Source: Oscillospiraceae bacterium (GTDB lineage: Bacteria > Bacillota_A > Clostridia > Oscillospirales > WRJC01). Taken from it: a stretch of 40,975 nt of DNA. Numbering within the stretch: position 1 is the first letter of the stretch; the number at the start of each line of letters is the position of its first letter. The notes below the pieces were generated by a model. That model saw only the letters and a list, made by a program, of their open reading frames with translations, did no database searches and was not told where the DNA came from. The stretch is taken from positions 1-40,975 of the forward strand of contig WQXD01000003.1 of assembly GCA_009785015.1 (NCBI GenBank), given 5' to 3'. Below are positions 15,293-23,901 of the stretch, in pieces. The translations under genes and the position numbers were made by a program.

Positions 15293-16804
15293 CTATTCTA
15301 TCTCTAAGATTTTTTCCACCAATTTGTCGATCGCTTTGAGCGCGCTGGCTTCCTTTTTCTCGTATTTCGAAACGATGTTCCGGTCGAAAGTCATCGTCAT
15401 ATTCAGCAAATCGCTACCGAGGCTGCCGAAATCGAAAACGTCCCCGACGTCATAGGCCCTGTTGGAGAAAATGATATCCAGCATTTTGCTGCTCTCCTCG
15501 TCCCTGGCGATCTTGTTGTTGAGCACCACTTCGTAATATGCGGGCTGCAATATATATTTCGATTCGTATGACATATATTCGACCACCGCGCTCGAAGTCT
15601 CAAAACTGCCCGCGCACTGCGGAATCGCGGAGACCACTCCCACATAGGGGTTCACCGTCTGCAGGTATTCGGCCTGCTGCTCATTGTATTTCGGTATGGG
15701 CAGTATCCCGAAGTCCGTGTCCATGGTCCGGAGGTTTTCGACGTCGGCCATCCTTATCCACATGAACAGCCCCCTGTCGTCCTGGAACATTATATTCATG
15801 CCGTCCGTGAATCCCACGGGAGTCGGGTCGAAAAATTTCATGACATGGAAACAGTACCTCACATCGTACAAAATATCGTAGAGTTTGTCCAACACCTCGA
15901 GCGCCTTGGGCGTGTTTAAAATCAGCATGGGAATGTCGTTTTCGTCCTTTCCGCCCACAAATTCGCCGCAGCCCGAAAGGAAACTGGTCATGGTATCCCT
16001 CTGGTACAACAGGCCGTATGCGTCCTTGTCGTCAAAAACCCCGTTTCCGTCGACGTCTATCGAAACGAGTTTGCACAGCTCAAGCAGCTTGTCCAAGGTC
16101 CATTTGCCTTCGTCGACAAGCTTGTACAAATTTTCAATGCCGTAATCGGCCTGCATTTTTTTGTTGAAAACCATGGCAGTCGTGGAATCCTTGTCCATCA
16201 GCGTCATATCCGAGGCGACTCCGAATACCTTTCCCGCGATGGAGAGGTCTTTCACGCAGTTTTGGTCCCACCAGGGCGCATCCAGGTCGATATATGCGAG
16301 ATGCGAAAATTCCGCGAGATTGTTTGAAGTGGAAAGATCTCCGAGGCTTCTGAGCCGCACGGTGGCGGCGTCGATCGAATTGTCGCCCGCCTTGACCAAT
16401 TTTTTGACCAATCCGGGCAGGTCCATCACCTTGTTTTCAGTCACTTTGCAGTTGAACTTGTCGTCGACTAAGGAATTGCGCCTGTAGACCGAGTCGTTGA
16501 TGGTATCGCCGGTTTCCGCTTCGGCCCCGAAGTCCCTCTGCGACCATATCGGGATGGAGTAGTCATTGGTCACCACTACGAAATCAGCCCCCTGCAGATT
16601 GATTTCGGGGAGCTCGGGCGGGGGATAGGCTTCCTCCGAGGCTTCCTGCCCGGGTTCTTTGTCGGAACCGTCAAGACTTCCGGGATCGTTTGCCTTGGTT
16701 TGGGTGTCGTCCGATCCCTGCTTTTCGCCTGCGCACGCCGAAACCGCGATTAAGATAACTGCCGCCAAAGAGAACAACAACAAAAACAGCAAAAATTTTT
16801 TCAT
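15293..16804 (-). CDS. Extracellular solute-binding lipoprotein (ABC sugar transport type)
   Basis: The 503-residue protein has a lipoprotein signal peptide with lipobox VSAC (C24), an Asp/Glu/Pro-rich tether, and a large substrate-binding fold of the kind used for oligosaccharide uptake (APWW, VFNKKMQADYGI, GKWTLDKL, DFGILPIPKY). Residues 250-261 (DVDGNGVFDDKD) form an EF-hand-like calcium loop. I start it at the ATG at 16804, because the first ATG overlaps the AAAGGA ribosome binding site. No permease or ATPase genes adjoin, so the transporter partners lie elsewhere. It is a distant paralogue of the protein at 37680-39212. Its place after the dap genes, with 44 bp between, looks accidental in function. 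Confidence 0.85.
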   Translation of the reverse strand: MKKFLLFLLLFSLAAVILIAVSACAGEKQGSDDTQTKANDPGSLDGSDKEPGQEASEEAYPPPELPEINLQGADFVVVTNDYSIPIWSQRDFGAEAETGDTINDSVYRRNSLVDDKFNCKVTENKVMDLPGLVKKLVKAGDNSIDAATVRLRSLGDLSTSNNLAEFSHLAYIDLDAPWWDQNCVKDLSIAGKVFGVASDMTLMDKDSTTAMVFNKKMQADYGIENLYKLVDEGKWTLDKLLELCKLVSIDVDGNGVFDDKDAYGLLYQRDTMTSFLSGCGEFVGGKDENDIPMLILNTPKALEVLDKLYDILYDVRYCFHVMKFFDPTPVGFTDGMNIMFQDDRGLFMWIRMADVENLRTMDTDFGILPIPKYNEQQAEYLQTVNPYVGVVSAIPQCAGSFETSSAVVEYMSYESKYILQPAYYEVVLNNKIARDEESSKMLDIIFSNRAYDVGDVFDFGSLGSDLLNMTMTFDRNIVSKYEKKEASALKAIDKLVEKILEIE

Positions 16805-16848
16805 GTGGGTTGACATCCTTTCTTTTTTTAATAAATGGCAATATTTGG

Positions 16849-17322
16849 TTATATAAAGTTAAATTTCTGAAGCATTTTCATGGCTTTGACCTCGTCGGGC
16901 TTTGATATGAGGCACGAAACGCTCGAATCCGAGGTCGTAATCAAGACGATGTTTATTCCCCAATTCAAAAATTCCCCGAATATGCCCGCCGCTATGCCCG
17001 GCGTGTTTATTATCTGGGCCCCGAAGAAGGCTATCGTCAGATTGTTCGAGCATATGCTGAGTTCCGTTTTTTCGTGCTCCGCCTTGAAGGCCGCCGCCGT
17101 TTCAAGGGTTTTGGGCAGGTCGCCGTCCGGCAGCGAAAAAGACAGCGTTATATCCCCGCCGAAACACGGGCTCTGGCAGATCATGTCGATATTTATATCG
17201 TTTTCCGAGAGTTTTCTTAGAATCTTCTCCCTGTTCGCGGCGTCCATGTTGTACATTGTGACAAGGGTGACGCCGGGCGACAGTTTGACGCTTTCTATTA
17301 TATGGGCTATATCCTGGAGCAT
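16849..17322 (-). CDS. Free-standing tandem ACT-domain protein (aspartate kinase regulatory-like)
   Basis: The 157-residue protein consists of two ACT domains only. The first spans about residues 15-80 (VTLVTMYNMDAANREKILRKL, then INIDMICQSP). The second spans about 90-155 (LTIAFFGAQIINTPGIAAGIF, NWGINIVLITTSDSSVSCLI), matching the C-terminal regulatory part of lysine- or threonine-sensitive aspartate kinases. The catalytic kinase domain is absent, and AAAGGA lies at a normal distance before the ATG, so this looks like a real gene and not a broken one; no kinase remnant is seen upstream. It follows dapB by 27 bp. Likely role: an amino acid sensor, perhaps acting in trans on aspartate kinase or a Dap enzyme. 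That partner is inference. Confidence 0.8.
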   Translation of the reverse strand: MLQDIAHIIESVKLSPGVTLVTMYNMDAANREKILRKLSENDINIDMICQSPCFGGDITLSFSLPDGDLPKTLETAAAFKAEHEKTELSICSNNLTIAFFGAQIINTPGIAAGIFGEFLNWGINIVLITTSDSSVSCLISKPDEVKAMKMLQKFNFI

Positions 17323-17349
17323 AAATTTTTTCCTTTCTTTTATTTTTTT

Positions 17350-18129
17350 TCACTCGTCCTGCATGACTTCGCTTACGAGCTCCTTCATGCCGTAAAGGCC
17401 CGCGGGCCTGCCGCGCAAAAATCTCGCGGCGGCCAGGGCCCCGGCGGCGAACATTTCCCTCGACTGCGCGCTGTGCGAAATCGAAATGGTTTCATTCGCC
17501 CCCGCGAAGATCACCTCGTGTTCGCCCACGATCGTCCCTCCCCTGATGGAATGGATGCCTATTTCCCTTTTGTTACGCTTTCTTTTTGAGCTTTGCCGTT
17601 CATATATGTATTCGGGGCGTTTTGCGACTTCGAACACCGATGAAATTTCGTCGGCGATCATCAGCGCGGTTCCGCTCGGAGCGTCGATTTTTTGATTGTG
17701 GTGCTTTTCGATTATCTCTATGTCAAAGTCGCCTGCAAGGAGCGCCGCCGCCTTTTTGGCGAGAGCCGCCGTCAAATGCGCCCCGAGCGACATATTGGCG
17801 GACAAAAACAGCGCGATTTTATCGGAGTATGAGCGTATAATTTCCATTTCTTCGGGGGTATGTCCCGTTGTGCAGATCACGGCGGGGATTTTTCGCGCGT
17901 TTGCGTAGTCGACTAAAGCCCCCGCCGCGCTGTGGTGGGAGAAATCGATTATCGCGTCGGCCGGCTCTTCGCATTCGCGGATATTCAAAAACACGGGAAA
18001 ATTCACGGGGGCAAAATTCGGATTTATCTCTATGCCCGCAGCTATCGAAAATTCTTCCGGTTTACTTGCCGCAGCCTCGGCTACGGCCCGTCCCAGTTTG
18101 CCGTTGAATCCGCTGAGTATCAGTTTCAT
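17350..18129 (-). CDS. dapB: 4-hydroxy-tetrahydrodipicolinate reductase
   Basis: The 259-residue cytoplasmic enzyme reduces the DapA product with NAD(P)H in the diaminopimelate and lysine pathway. It shows the N-terminal SGFNGKLGRAV nucleotide loop, IDFSHH, the CTTGHTPEE segment, and the signature EIIEKHHNQKIDAPSGTA with the catalytic His pair and Lys. IRGGTIVGEHEVIFAG closes the substrate domain, and the length fits the family. GAGGAGG precedes the ATG. It lies 24 bp after dapA and before the ACT protein in one likely transcript. Confidence 0.96.
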   Translation of the reverse strand: MKLILSGFNGKLGRAVAEAAASKPEEFSIAAGIEINPNFAPVNFPVFLNIRECEEPADAIIDFSHHSAAGALVDYANARKIPAVICTTGHTPEEMEIIRSYSDKIALFLSANMSLGAHLTAALAKKAAALLAGDFDIEIIEKHHNQKIDAPSGTALMIADEISSVFEVAKRPEYIYERQSSKRKRNKREIGIHSIRGGTIVGEHEVIFAGANETISISHSAQSREMFAAGALAAARFLRGRPAGLYGMKELVSEVMQDE

Positions 18130-18153
18130 AAAATTTCCCTCCTCTTCACTTTT

Positions 18154-19038
18154 TTAGATCAGCCCGTGATTTTTTAAAATTCCGGCGAGCGCGTTTTTGT
18201 TCTTTTCCTCCATTTCGCACAGCGGGAGCCTGAGCTCGCCGCTGTCCAATCCCATTTGCGCCATTGCGGTCTTCACCGGTATCGGGCTCGTCTCGCAGAA
18301 AAGCGCATCTATCAAATCGATGTATTTTATATGCAGCGCCGCGCTCTCCTTTACTTTGCCGGCGAAATAGAGCGCGCATATGTCGCGGGTTTCTTTCGGG
18401 ATCAGATTCGACAAAACCGAAATCACCCCCAGCCCCCCCACCGACAAAATCGGGACGATGTCCTCGTCGTTGCCCGAGTATATCCCCAAATCGTCCCCGC
18501 AGAGCAGACGGGTCCAAATGACCGATTTCATGTTGCCTCCCGCTTCTTTCGTCGCCACGATGTTCGGGTGCTTTGAGAGCTCGCAATATGTGGGAGGCAA
18601 TATGCTCAAATTGGTCCTTGCTGGCACATTGTACAAAATGACCGGCGTGGTTACGGAGTCCGCGATTTCGAAAAAATGCCGGATGAGGCCTTTTTGGGTG
18701 GTTTTGTTGTAGTACGGCGTGACGTGGAGTATGGCGTCGACGCCCGCTCTTTCGCAGTGTTTTGAGAGCTCGCGGGCGTAAGCCGTGTCGTTTGAGCCCG
18801 CGCCCGCTATCACTTTTGCCCTCCCGTTCACTTTTTCGGCCGTGACGTCGATCATCTTCTTGTGTTCGTCGTCGGTCAGAGTCGAGGCTTCGCCCGTCGT
18901 TCCGCACACGACTATCGCGTCTATTCGGTTTTCTATCTGGAATTCGATGAGCCGGCAATATCGGTCATAATCGATTTCGCCGTTTCGAAACGGCGTTATT
19001 ATCGCGGTTCCGGCGCCTGTAAAAACTTGCTTTTTCAT
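18154..19038 (-). CDS. dapA: 4-hydroxy-tetrahydrodipicolinate synthase
   Basis: The 294-residue enzyme condenses pyruvate with aspartate semialdehyde as the first step to diaminopimelate and lysine. It has the CGTTGEASTLT pyruvate-binding motif, Tyr in LYNVPART (Y136) and the Schiff-base Lys in VATKEAGG (K164), at positions close to those of E. coli DapA. The frame extends to a TTG at 19059, but the ATG at 19038 gives the family-normal start MKKQVFTGAGTAIITPF. The ribosome binding site (AAGGG) is rather far upstream. No clear -35/-10 pair is visible on this strand in the 178-bp gap shared with queA. Confidence 0.96.
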   Translation of the reverse strand: MKKQVFTGAGTAIITPFRNGEIDYDRYCRLIEFQIENRIDAIVVCGTTGEASTLTDDEHKKMIDVTAEKVNGRAKVIAGAGSNDTAYARELSKHCERAGVDAILHVTPYYNKTTQKGLIRHFFEIADSVTTPVILYNVPARTNLSILPPTYCELSKHPNIVATKEAGGNMKSVIWTRLLCGDDLGIYSGNDEDIVPILSVGGLGVISVLSNLIPKETRDICALYFAGKVKESAALHIKYIDLIDALFCETSPIPVKTAMAQMGLDSGELRLPLCEMEEKNKNALAGILKNHGLI

Positions 19039-19085
19039 AATTTTTCGAAATCCCTTCAAATTTTTTGTTTTTTTATAAAAAAATA

Positions 19086-19114
19086 TTGTATTTTTGACAT
19101 ATATGTGATATAAT
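19086..19114 (+). promoter_or_regulatory. Extended -10 promoter of the queA-rluD operon
   Basis: TATAAT at 19109-19114 preceded by TGA (extended -10), with a poor -35 TTGTAT 17 bp upstream. A perfect TTGACA at 19094-19099 is too close (9 bp) to act with this -10. About 100 bases separate it from the queA ATG. Confidence 0.6.
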
Positions 19115-19216
19115 ATGCAGATATTGAACTCTTATTTAAATTTTACCACTAAATTTAAAATATGTCAAACCTTTTTTATATTATTTTTGCTGATTTGTAA
19201 GAAAGAGCGTATCACG

Positions 19217-20266
19217 ATGGCCGACCTCAAAGATTATTATTTCGACCTGCCGCAAAATCTGATAGCCCAAAATCCCGCCGACAGGCGCGACAATTCGAAG
19301 CTGATGGTAATCGACAGAAAGACCGGCGCCATAAGGCACAAATATTTTTACGAGATTTCCGATTATCTTCATGCGGGAGATGTGCTCGTGATAAACGAAT
19401 CAAAAGTTTTTCCCGCCCGCCTGACCGGCCAAAAGGAAGATACCCCGGCTGCCGCCGAGTTTCTGCTGCTCGAAGACAAAGGGGGGGACCTCTGGGAGGT
19501 CATCATGAAACCGGGCAGAAAAGGCAGAAACGGCTCCGTGTTTTGTTTCGGGGGCGGAAGGCTGAAAGCCAAGATCGTACACTCGCTCGACGACGGCGTC
19601 AAGCTCGCAAAGTTTTATTACTCCAAAAGCGAAAGTTTTTTCGATATACTCGGCGAAATAGGCAAAATCCCCCTGCCGCCGTATATCAGGGAAAGCGAAG
19701 TTTCGGTGAATGCGAAAGAACGCTACCAGACAGTCTACGCCAAAGCCGGCCAGACCGGCTCCGCCGCGGCCCCGACCGCGGGCCTGCATTTCACTCCGGA
19801 ACTTTTGGAGAAGCTGGGCTCCAAGGGCGTGATCATATGCCCGGTGACCCTTCATGTGGGCCTGGGGACCTTCAGGCCCGTCAAATCCGCCGATATAGCC
19901 GGGCACAAAATGCACGAGGAACGCTACTATATATCCGAGCCGAGCGCCCAAAAAATAACAAAGGCCAAAAACGAGAACCGCAGGGTGGTCTCGGTCGGGA
20001 CCACTTCGTGCAGGACATTGGAAGGCAATTTCGCCAAATACGGCAAAATCAAATCCTGTGAGGACAAAACCGGCATATTTATTTACAGCGGGTACAAATT
20101 CGAGGTGGTTGACGCGCTCATAACAAACTTTCACCTGCCCGAGAGCACGCTTCTGATGCTCGTCTGCGCCTTTTATGCCAGGGATAAAATACTCGAAGCG
20201 TACCGAGCCGCGATAGAAAACGGATACAGATTTTTTTCATTCGGCGACGCGATGCTGATAATATAG
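19217..20266 (+). CDS. queA: tRNA preQ1(34) S-adenosylmethionine ribosyltransferase-isomerase
   Basis: The 349-residue enzyme builds epoxyqueuosine on tRNA wobble guanine-derived preQ1, using the ribosyl part of SAM. It begins with ADLKDYYFDLPQNLIAQNP and contains LVINESKVFPARL, the TAGLHFTPELLEKL segment, VTLHVGLGTFRPV, SVGTTSCRTLE and a C-terminal NFHLPESTLLMLV, all characteristic of QueA. The frame is open from 19115, but the family start is the ATG at 19217, preceded by a modest AAGAAAGAG. It is first in a nine-gene run. The usual partners tgt and queG are not in the window. Confidence 0.96.
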   Translation: MADLKDYYFDLPQNLIAQNPADRRDNSKLMVIDRKTGAIRHKYFYEISDYLHAGDVLVINESKVFPARLTGQKEDTPAAAEFLLLEDKGGDLWEVIMKPGRKGRNGSVFCFGGGRLKAKIVHSLDDGVKLAKFYYSKSESFFDILGEIGKIPLPPYIRESEVSVNAKERYQTVYAKAGQTGSAAAPTAGLHFTPELLEKLGSKGVIICPVTLHVGLGTFRPVKSADIAGHKMHEERYYISEPSAQKITKAKNENRRVVSVGTTSCRTLEGNFAKYGKIKSCEDKTGIFIYSGYKFEVVDALITNFHLPESTLLMLVCAFYARDKILEAYRAAIENGYRFFSFGDAMLII

Positions 20267-20273
20267 ATATATT

Positions 20274-21200
20274 ATGAAATTGTCAAAAAAACCCAAAATC
20301 ACGGTCATCTGCGGCCCCACCGCGAGCGGCAAAACCAAAATATCGGTGGAACTCGCCAAAGCGCTCGGCGCCGAAATCATTTCGGCGGACTCGATGCAGA
20401 TATACAAAGAATTGAGCATAGGGACAGCCAAGCCTTCAGCCGGGGAAATGTCCGGGATAAAACACCATTTGATCGATATCATTTCCGTAAAGTCCGCGGC
20501 GGACGAACCGTTTTCCGTGGCGAAGTATGTGCAAATGGCCGGCGAGTGTGCCGGAGAGCTCATAAAAAGCGGCAAAAAGGTCATTGTCTGCGGCGGAACC
20601 GGGCTCTATATCGACCATTTCATAAACAACACGAAATTCGCCGAGTGTCAAAGCGATATCGGATACAGAGAAGAATTGGACAAACTCCCGACCGACCGGC
20701 TGTATAGCCTGCTTTCTTTCACCGACGGACAAAGTGCCGCGCTCATCCACCCCAACAACAGAAAGAGGATTGTGCGCGCGCTTGAAATCTTTAAAATGAC
20801 GGGAAAAACAAAATCGGAACTGGACGAGCTCTCAAGGCCCGAAGAACCGGCGTATGATTTTGTGAAAATAGGGCTCAACTATCCCGACAGGGAGGTTTTG
20901 TACGGGAATATAGACAGGCGGACCGATTCGATGATGGCCGGCGGACTCGCCGACGAGGCGTTGAAACTGTATGAGGGCGGCGGCGAAGCCGTCATAAGAA
21001 AAATCGGGGCCATCGGATACGCGGAACTTTTCGATTGCTTTGCCGGGCTCTGCGGCGTCGGGGAGGCGGTGGAAAAAATCAAGCAGCACACGAGAAATTA
21101 CGCCAAACGCCAGCTCACATGGTTTAAAAGGGACCCTTCCACGCTCTGGCTCGAACCGGACGGCGGCTGCGTGGAAAAATGCGCGGATTTGTGCCGATAA
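20274..21200 (+). CDS. miaA: tRNA dimethylallyltransferase
   Basis: The 308-residue enzyme adds the dimethylallyl group to A37 of tRNAs reading codons that begin with U. Walker A GPTASGKT is at residues 14-21. It is followed by the SADSMQIYKELSIGTAKPS motif, HHLIDI, the CGGTGLYI loop and the C-terminal RQLTWFKRD. Its length is normal for the family. It starts 7 bp after queA with no visible ribosome binding site of its own, so translation is probably coupled to queA. With QueA it groups two tRNA anticodon-loop modifications ahead of the division genes. Confidence 0.96.
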   Translation: MKLSKKPKITVICGPTASGKTKISVELAKALGAEIISADSMQIYKELSIGTAKPSAGEMSGIKHHLIDIISVKSAADEPFSVAKYVQMAGECAGELIKSGKKVIVCGGTGLYIDHFINNTKFAECQSDIGYREELDKLPTDRLYSLLSFTDGQSAALIHPNNRKRIVRALEIFKMTGKTKSELDELSRPEEPAYDFVKIGLNYPDREVLYGNIDRRTDSMMAGGLADEALKLYEGGGEAVIRKIGAIGYAELFDCFAGLCGVGEAVEKIKQHTRNYAKRQLTWFKRDPSTLWLEPDGGCVEKCADLCR

Positions 21201-21220
21201 CAGATAGGGTATAGGAATTT

Positions 21221-22507
21221 ATGAGTAAAAAACTGAAATCAATAGGCGCCACTGTCGTTGTGGATATCCTGCTTGTCACTTTGACGATCTATCTTTTGTT
21301 TCAATACGCCAAAACTGGGGCGGACGCCGTGGAGACGGAGCGCGCCGATATGGAGATAAGCCAGGATATCGCCGAGATGTACGGATATATATTCCGAAAT
21401 GAGGAAATCATATATTCAAACGGAGGCAATTCCGTCAATTACCTGATAGAAAACGGCGAAAAAGTATCAAAAAACCAGATTGTCGCCCAGTCGCTCCAGA
21501 GCGCCGCCGATTTTTCCGCGAAAGACCAAATAGCCGCCCTCTCCGAGAAATTGGATATACTGAACAAAAGCAATATAAACCTCGAATTTGTCAAAATCAA
21601 TATAGAAAAGATAGACAGGGATTCCCATGCGATGTATTTGAATATGCTGCAGAGCATAGAAAAGGGCAAATTCAAGGACGCCGGAAAAAACAAAAACGAG
21701 TTTCTGATACTGCTCAACAAAAGGCAGCTCATAACGGGCGAGATAGGCGCCGGCGAATTTGAAAACATCATAACCGCCGCGGAAGACAAGAAAAAGCAGC
21801 TCGAAACGCAGGTTTCGGCATCCGGGGCAGGCGCCGTCGAAGTGACATCGAACAAGTCGGGGATTTTCTATTACAGGTTTGACGGGTATGAAAACCATTT
21901 CACCGCGGACGCCGCCAAAGACTTGAATTTTGAAACATTCGGCGAACTCATCCGCAAAGAGGCGGACTACAATATTTTGTCCAACGCGCTCGGCAAAGTG
22001 GCGTATGATTTCAACTGGTATATCGTCTGCCAAACCCAAAAAAACAAAAACATCAGCTTTTTGACCGGAACGAAGTACAATATCATATATCCTTTTTCCT
22101 CGAACAAGTCGGTTGAATCGGTGCTGTATAAACAAATCGAAAGCGCGGTTTCCGACGATATCGTGTTGATATTCGAAATATCCGAAATACCGTTTGATTT
22201 CGATTTTTCGAGAAAGCAGACGATCCAGGTGGTGTTCAACGAGGTCAGCGGATTAAAAGTGCCGGAGGAGGCGATCCGCATACGCGAAAAAGAAGACGGG
22301 AGCGAAATCGAAGGGGTATATGTCAAAAAGGGCAACTCGGTGGTATTCAGGGAACTGCCCCCCGATGAGCGGCTGGACAAATTCGACGGGTATTATCTGT
22401 ACCTCGCTCCCGGAAAAAGGCCCGAAAGCGGGGGCGGGACATTGCAGTTATACGAAGATATCATCGTGGCGGGCATGGACTTGTACGAAGGCAAATCGCT
22501 CGATTGA
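21221..22507 (+). CDS. HlyD-like membrane-anchored protein of the division cluster
   Basis: The 428-residue protein has one N-terminal membrane helix (about residues 9-29). Next comes a short biotinyl-lipoyl-like segment (YIFRNEEIIYSNGGNSVNYLIENGEKVSKNQIVA), a coiled-coil hairpin (about 95-195), a second lipoyl/beta-barrel part (SNKSGIFYYRFDGYEN), and a late beta domain (QTIQVVFNEVSGLKVPEEAIRI, VYVKKGNSVVFREL). This is the membrane-fusion adaptor layout, but no transporter gene is adjacent. From memory, proteins of this shape recur just before yggS-sepF in Clostridia, which suggests an envelope or division role. AGGAATTT precedes the ATG. Confidence 0.72.
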   Translation: MSKKLKSIGATVVVDILLVTLTIYLLFQYAKTGADAVETERADMEISQDIAEMYGYIFRNEEIIYSNGGNSVNYLIENGEKVSKNQIVAQSLQSAADFSAKDQIAALSEKLDILNKSNINLEFVKINIEKIDRDSHAMYLNMLQSIEKGKFKDAGKNKNEFLILLNKRQLITGEIGAGEFENIITAAEDKKKQLETQVSASGAGAVEVTSNKSGIFYYRFDGYENHFTADAAKDLNFETFGELIRKEADYNILSNALGKVAYDFNWYIVCQTQKNKNISFLTGTKYNIIYPFSSNKSVESVLYKQIESAVSDDIVLIFEISEIPFDFDFSRKQTIQVVFNEVSGLKVPEEAIRIREKEDGSEIEGVYVKKGNSVVFRELPPDERLDKFDGYYLYLAPGKRPESGGGTLQLYEDIIVAGMDLYEGKSLD

Positions 22508-22535
22508 AAATGAAAGGGCAGTTTAAAAAAGCAGT

Positions 22536-23246
22536 ATGGATCATATCAAAAAAAATCTTAAAGAAATCCAAACAAAAATAGACGAGGCGGTGTCGGCCAG
22601 GGATCCCGCATATGGCGGCCCGTCCGAAAAAGTCAGGCTGCTCGCGGTCACCAAGTCGGTCGAACCGGAAAAGATAAATTCCGCGATAGAGGCGGGCGTT
22701 GACCTGATTGGGGAAAACCGGGCGGGCGAACTGCTCGAAAAATACGACAAGATAAATAAAAGCGGGGTTGAAATCCACTTTATCGGCAATCTCCAGACAA
22801 ACAAAGTGAAATACATAATCGACAAAGTGAGCCTGATACACTCCGTAAACTCGATTCGGCTCGCTGAGGAGATAAATAAGCGGGCCGCGCAGCACAATAT
22901 AAAAATGGATATTTTGGCTGAAGTGAATATCGGAGGGGAAAGCACCAAAACCGGAATTGCCCCCGGGGAAGTTTTGGAGTTTGCAAACAGCCTCAGGGAT
23001 TTTGGAAATCTGCGGCTATCCGGGCTGATGGCGATCGCCCCGCCGCGAAAAAAACAAAGCAAAACGGAATTATTAAAATTATTTGGCGAAATGCGTGAAA
23101 TTTTTGTTGACATATCGTCAAAAAAAATGGATAATATAGATATGAGAATTTTATCGATGGGGATGTCCGAAGATTTTGAAGAGGCGATTTCAAGGGGAGC
23201 GAATATCGTAAGGATCGGAAGGGCTATCTTCGGGGAAAATTTTTAA
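22536..23246 (+). CDS. yggS: PLP homeostasis protein (YggS/PLPBP family)
   Basis: The 236-residue single-domain TIM-barrel protein binds pyridoxal phosphate and keeps vitamin B6 and amino acid pools in balance; it is not known to be an enzyme. The PLP Lys lies in LLAVTKSV (K40). Other family landmarks are LIGENRAGELLEKY, IHFIGNLQTNKVKYI, VNIGGESTKTGI, LSMGMSEDFEEAI and VRIGRAIFGE. The gap to a possible AAAGGG is long (17 bp). In Firmicutes this gene (also called ylmE) sits directly before sepF, as here. Confidence 0.95.
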   Translation: MDHIKKNLKEIQTKIDEAVSARDPAYGGPSEKVRLLAVTKSVEPEKINSAIEAGVDLIGENRAGELLEKYDKINKSGVEIHFIGNLQTNKVKYIIDKVSLIHSVNSIRLAEEINKRAAQHNIKMDILAEVNIGGESTKTGIAPGEVLEFANSLRDFGNLRLSGLMAIAPPRKKQSKTELLKLFGEMREIFVDISSKKMDNIDMRILSMGMSEDFEEAISRGANIVRIGRAIFGENF

Positions 23247-23284
23247 AATAGTACACGAAAAATTATACGGGAGGGATATTTGCA

Positions 23285-23869
23285 ATGAGCATTTTCAAAA
23301 AGATTTTAAATGGAATAAACCCAGATGACGATGAACCCTTTGAAGAAGTTTTTAACGACGATGAAATTTACGGAAATGGGGACGGGAATTTCGGCAACGC
23401 CGGAGATCTGAGCGATTTTATGCAAAACAGCGGGGCATATTCGCCTTACGGAAACCAAAGTCCGAATACCCCGCAGCAGCCCCCGCCCCAACAACAGCCG
23501 CCGTCCTACCAGCAGCCGCCCATGTCCGCCGCCGCCGGCAGCGGGGCAATCAGCGTTTCGGCGGGCGGCACCCTGCAGTATTCCTCCGAAGTAAAACTCG
23601 TCAAGCCCGAAGATTACGGAAATCCCGACCAGATCGCGGACCACGTGATCAACAGGAGGACGGTCATACTCAATTTGGAGGAAACCAACAAGGAGACCGC
23701 GAGGCGCCTCTTGGACTATCTCCACGGGGTCGCCTACGCGACCAAGGGCCAGGTCAAAAAGGTGGCGGAAAAGACATTTATCATCGCGCCGAGCACCATA
23801 ATGATATCCTCCGAGAAAATAAAGGAAGAGACCCGAAGGGACAGCGACAGCAGCGAGAGCATGTATTGA
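23285..23869 (+). CDS. sepF: Cell division protein SepF
   Basis: The 194-residue cytoplasmic protein bundles and tethers FtsZ filaments at the septum. The N-terminal MSIFKKILNGI could form the membrane-binding amphipathic helix. An acidic then Gln/Pro-rich linker (about residues 10-90, with PPPQQQPPSYQQPP) leads to the SepF core: VKPEDYGNPDQIADHVINRRTVILNLEE, RRLLDYLHGVAYAT and KTFIIAPSTIMI. The linker is long for the family. GGGAGGG lies in front of the ATG. It is followed directly by yggT and divIVA, the standard order. Confidence 0.95.
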   Translation: MSIFKKILNGINPDDDEPFEEVFNDDEIYGNGDGNFGNAGDLSDFMQNSGAYSPYGNQSPNTPQQPPPQQQPPSYQQPPMSAAAGSGAISVSAGGTLQYSSEVKLVKPEDYGNPDQIADHVINRRTVILNLEETNKETARRLLDYLHGVAYATKGQVKKVAEKTFIIAPSTIMISSEKIKEETRRDSDSSESMY

Positions 23870-23901
23870 GGCGAAATGCGGATACTTGGGGTGGTGAGTG
23901 A

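Noticed and set aside
19094..19099. Perfect TTGACA as -35 box for queA
   Set aside because: It is only 9 bp from TATAAT, and no suitable -10 lies 16-18 bp downstream. The extended -10 explains the promoter better.
19039..19216. Lysine riboswitch or T-box in front of dapA
   Set aside because: The gap is short and AT-rich, and I see no conserved T-box or lysine-element stems.
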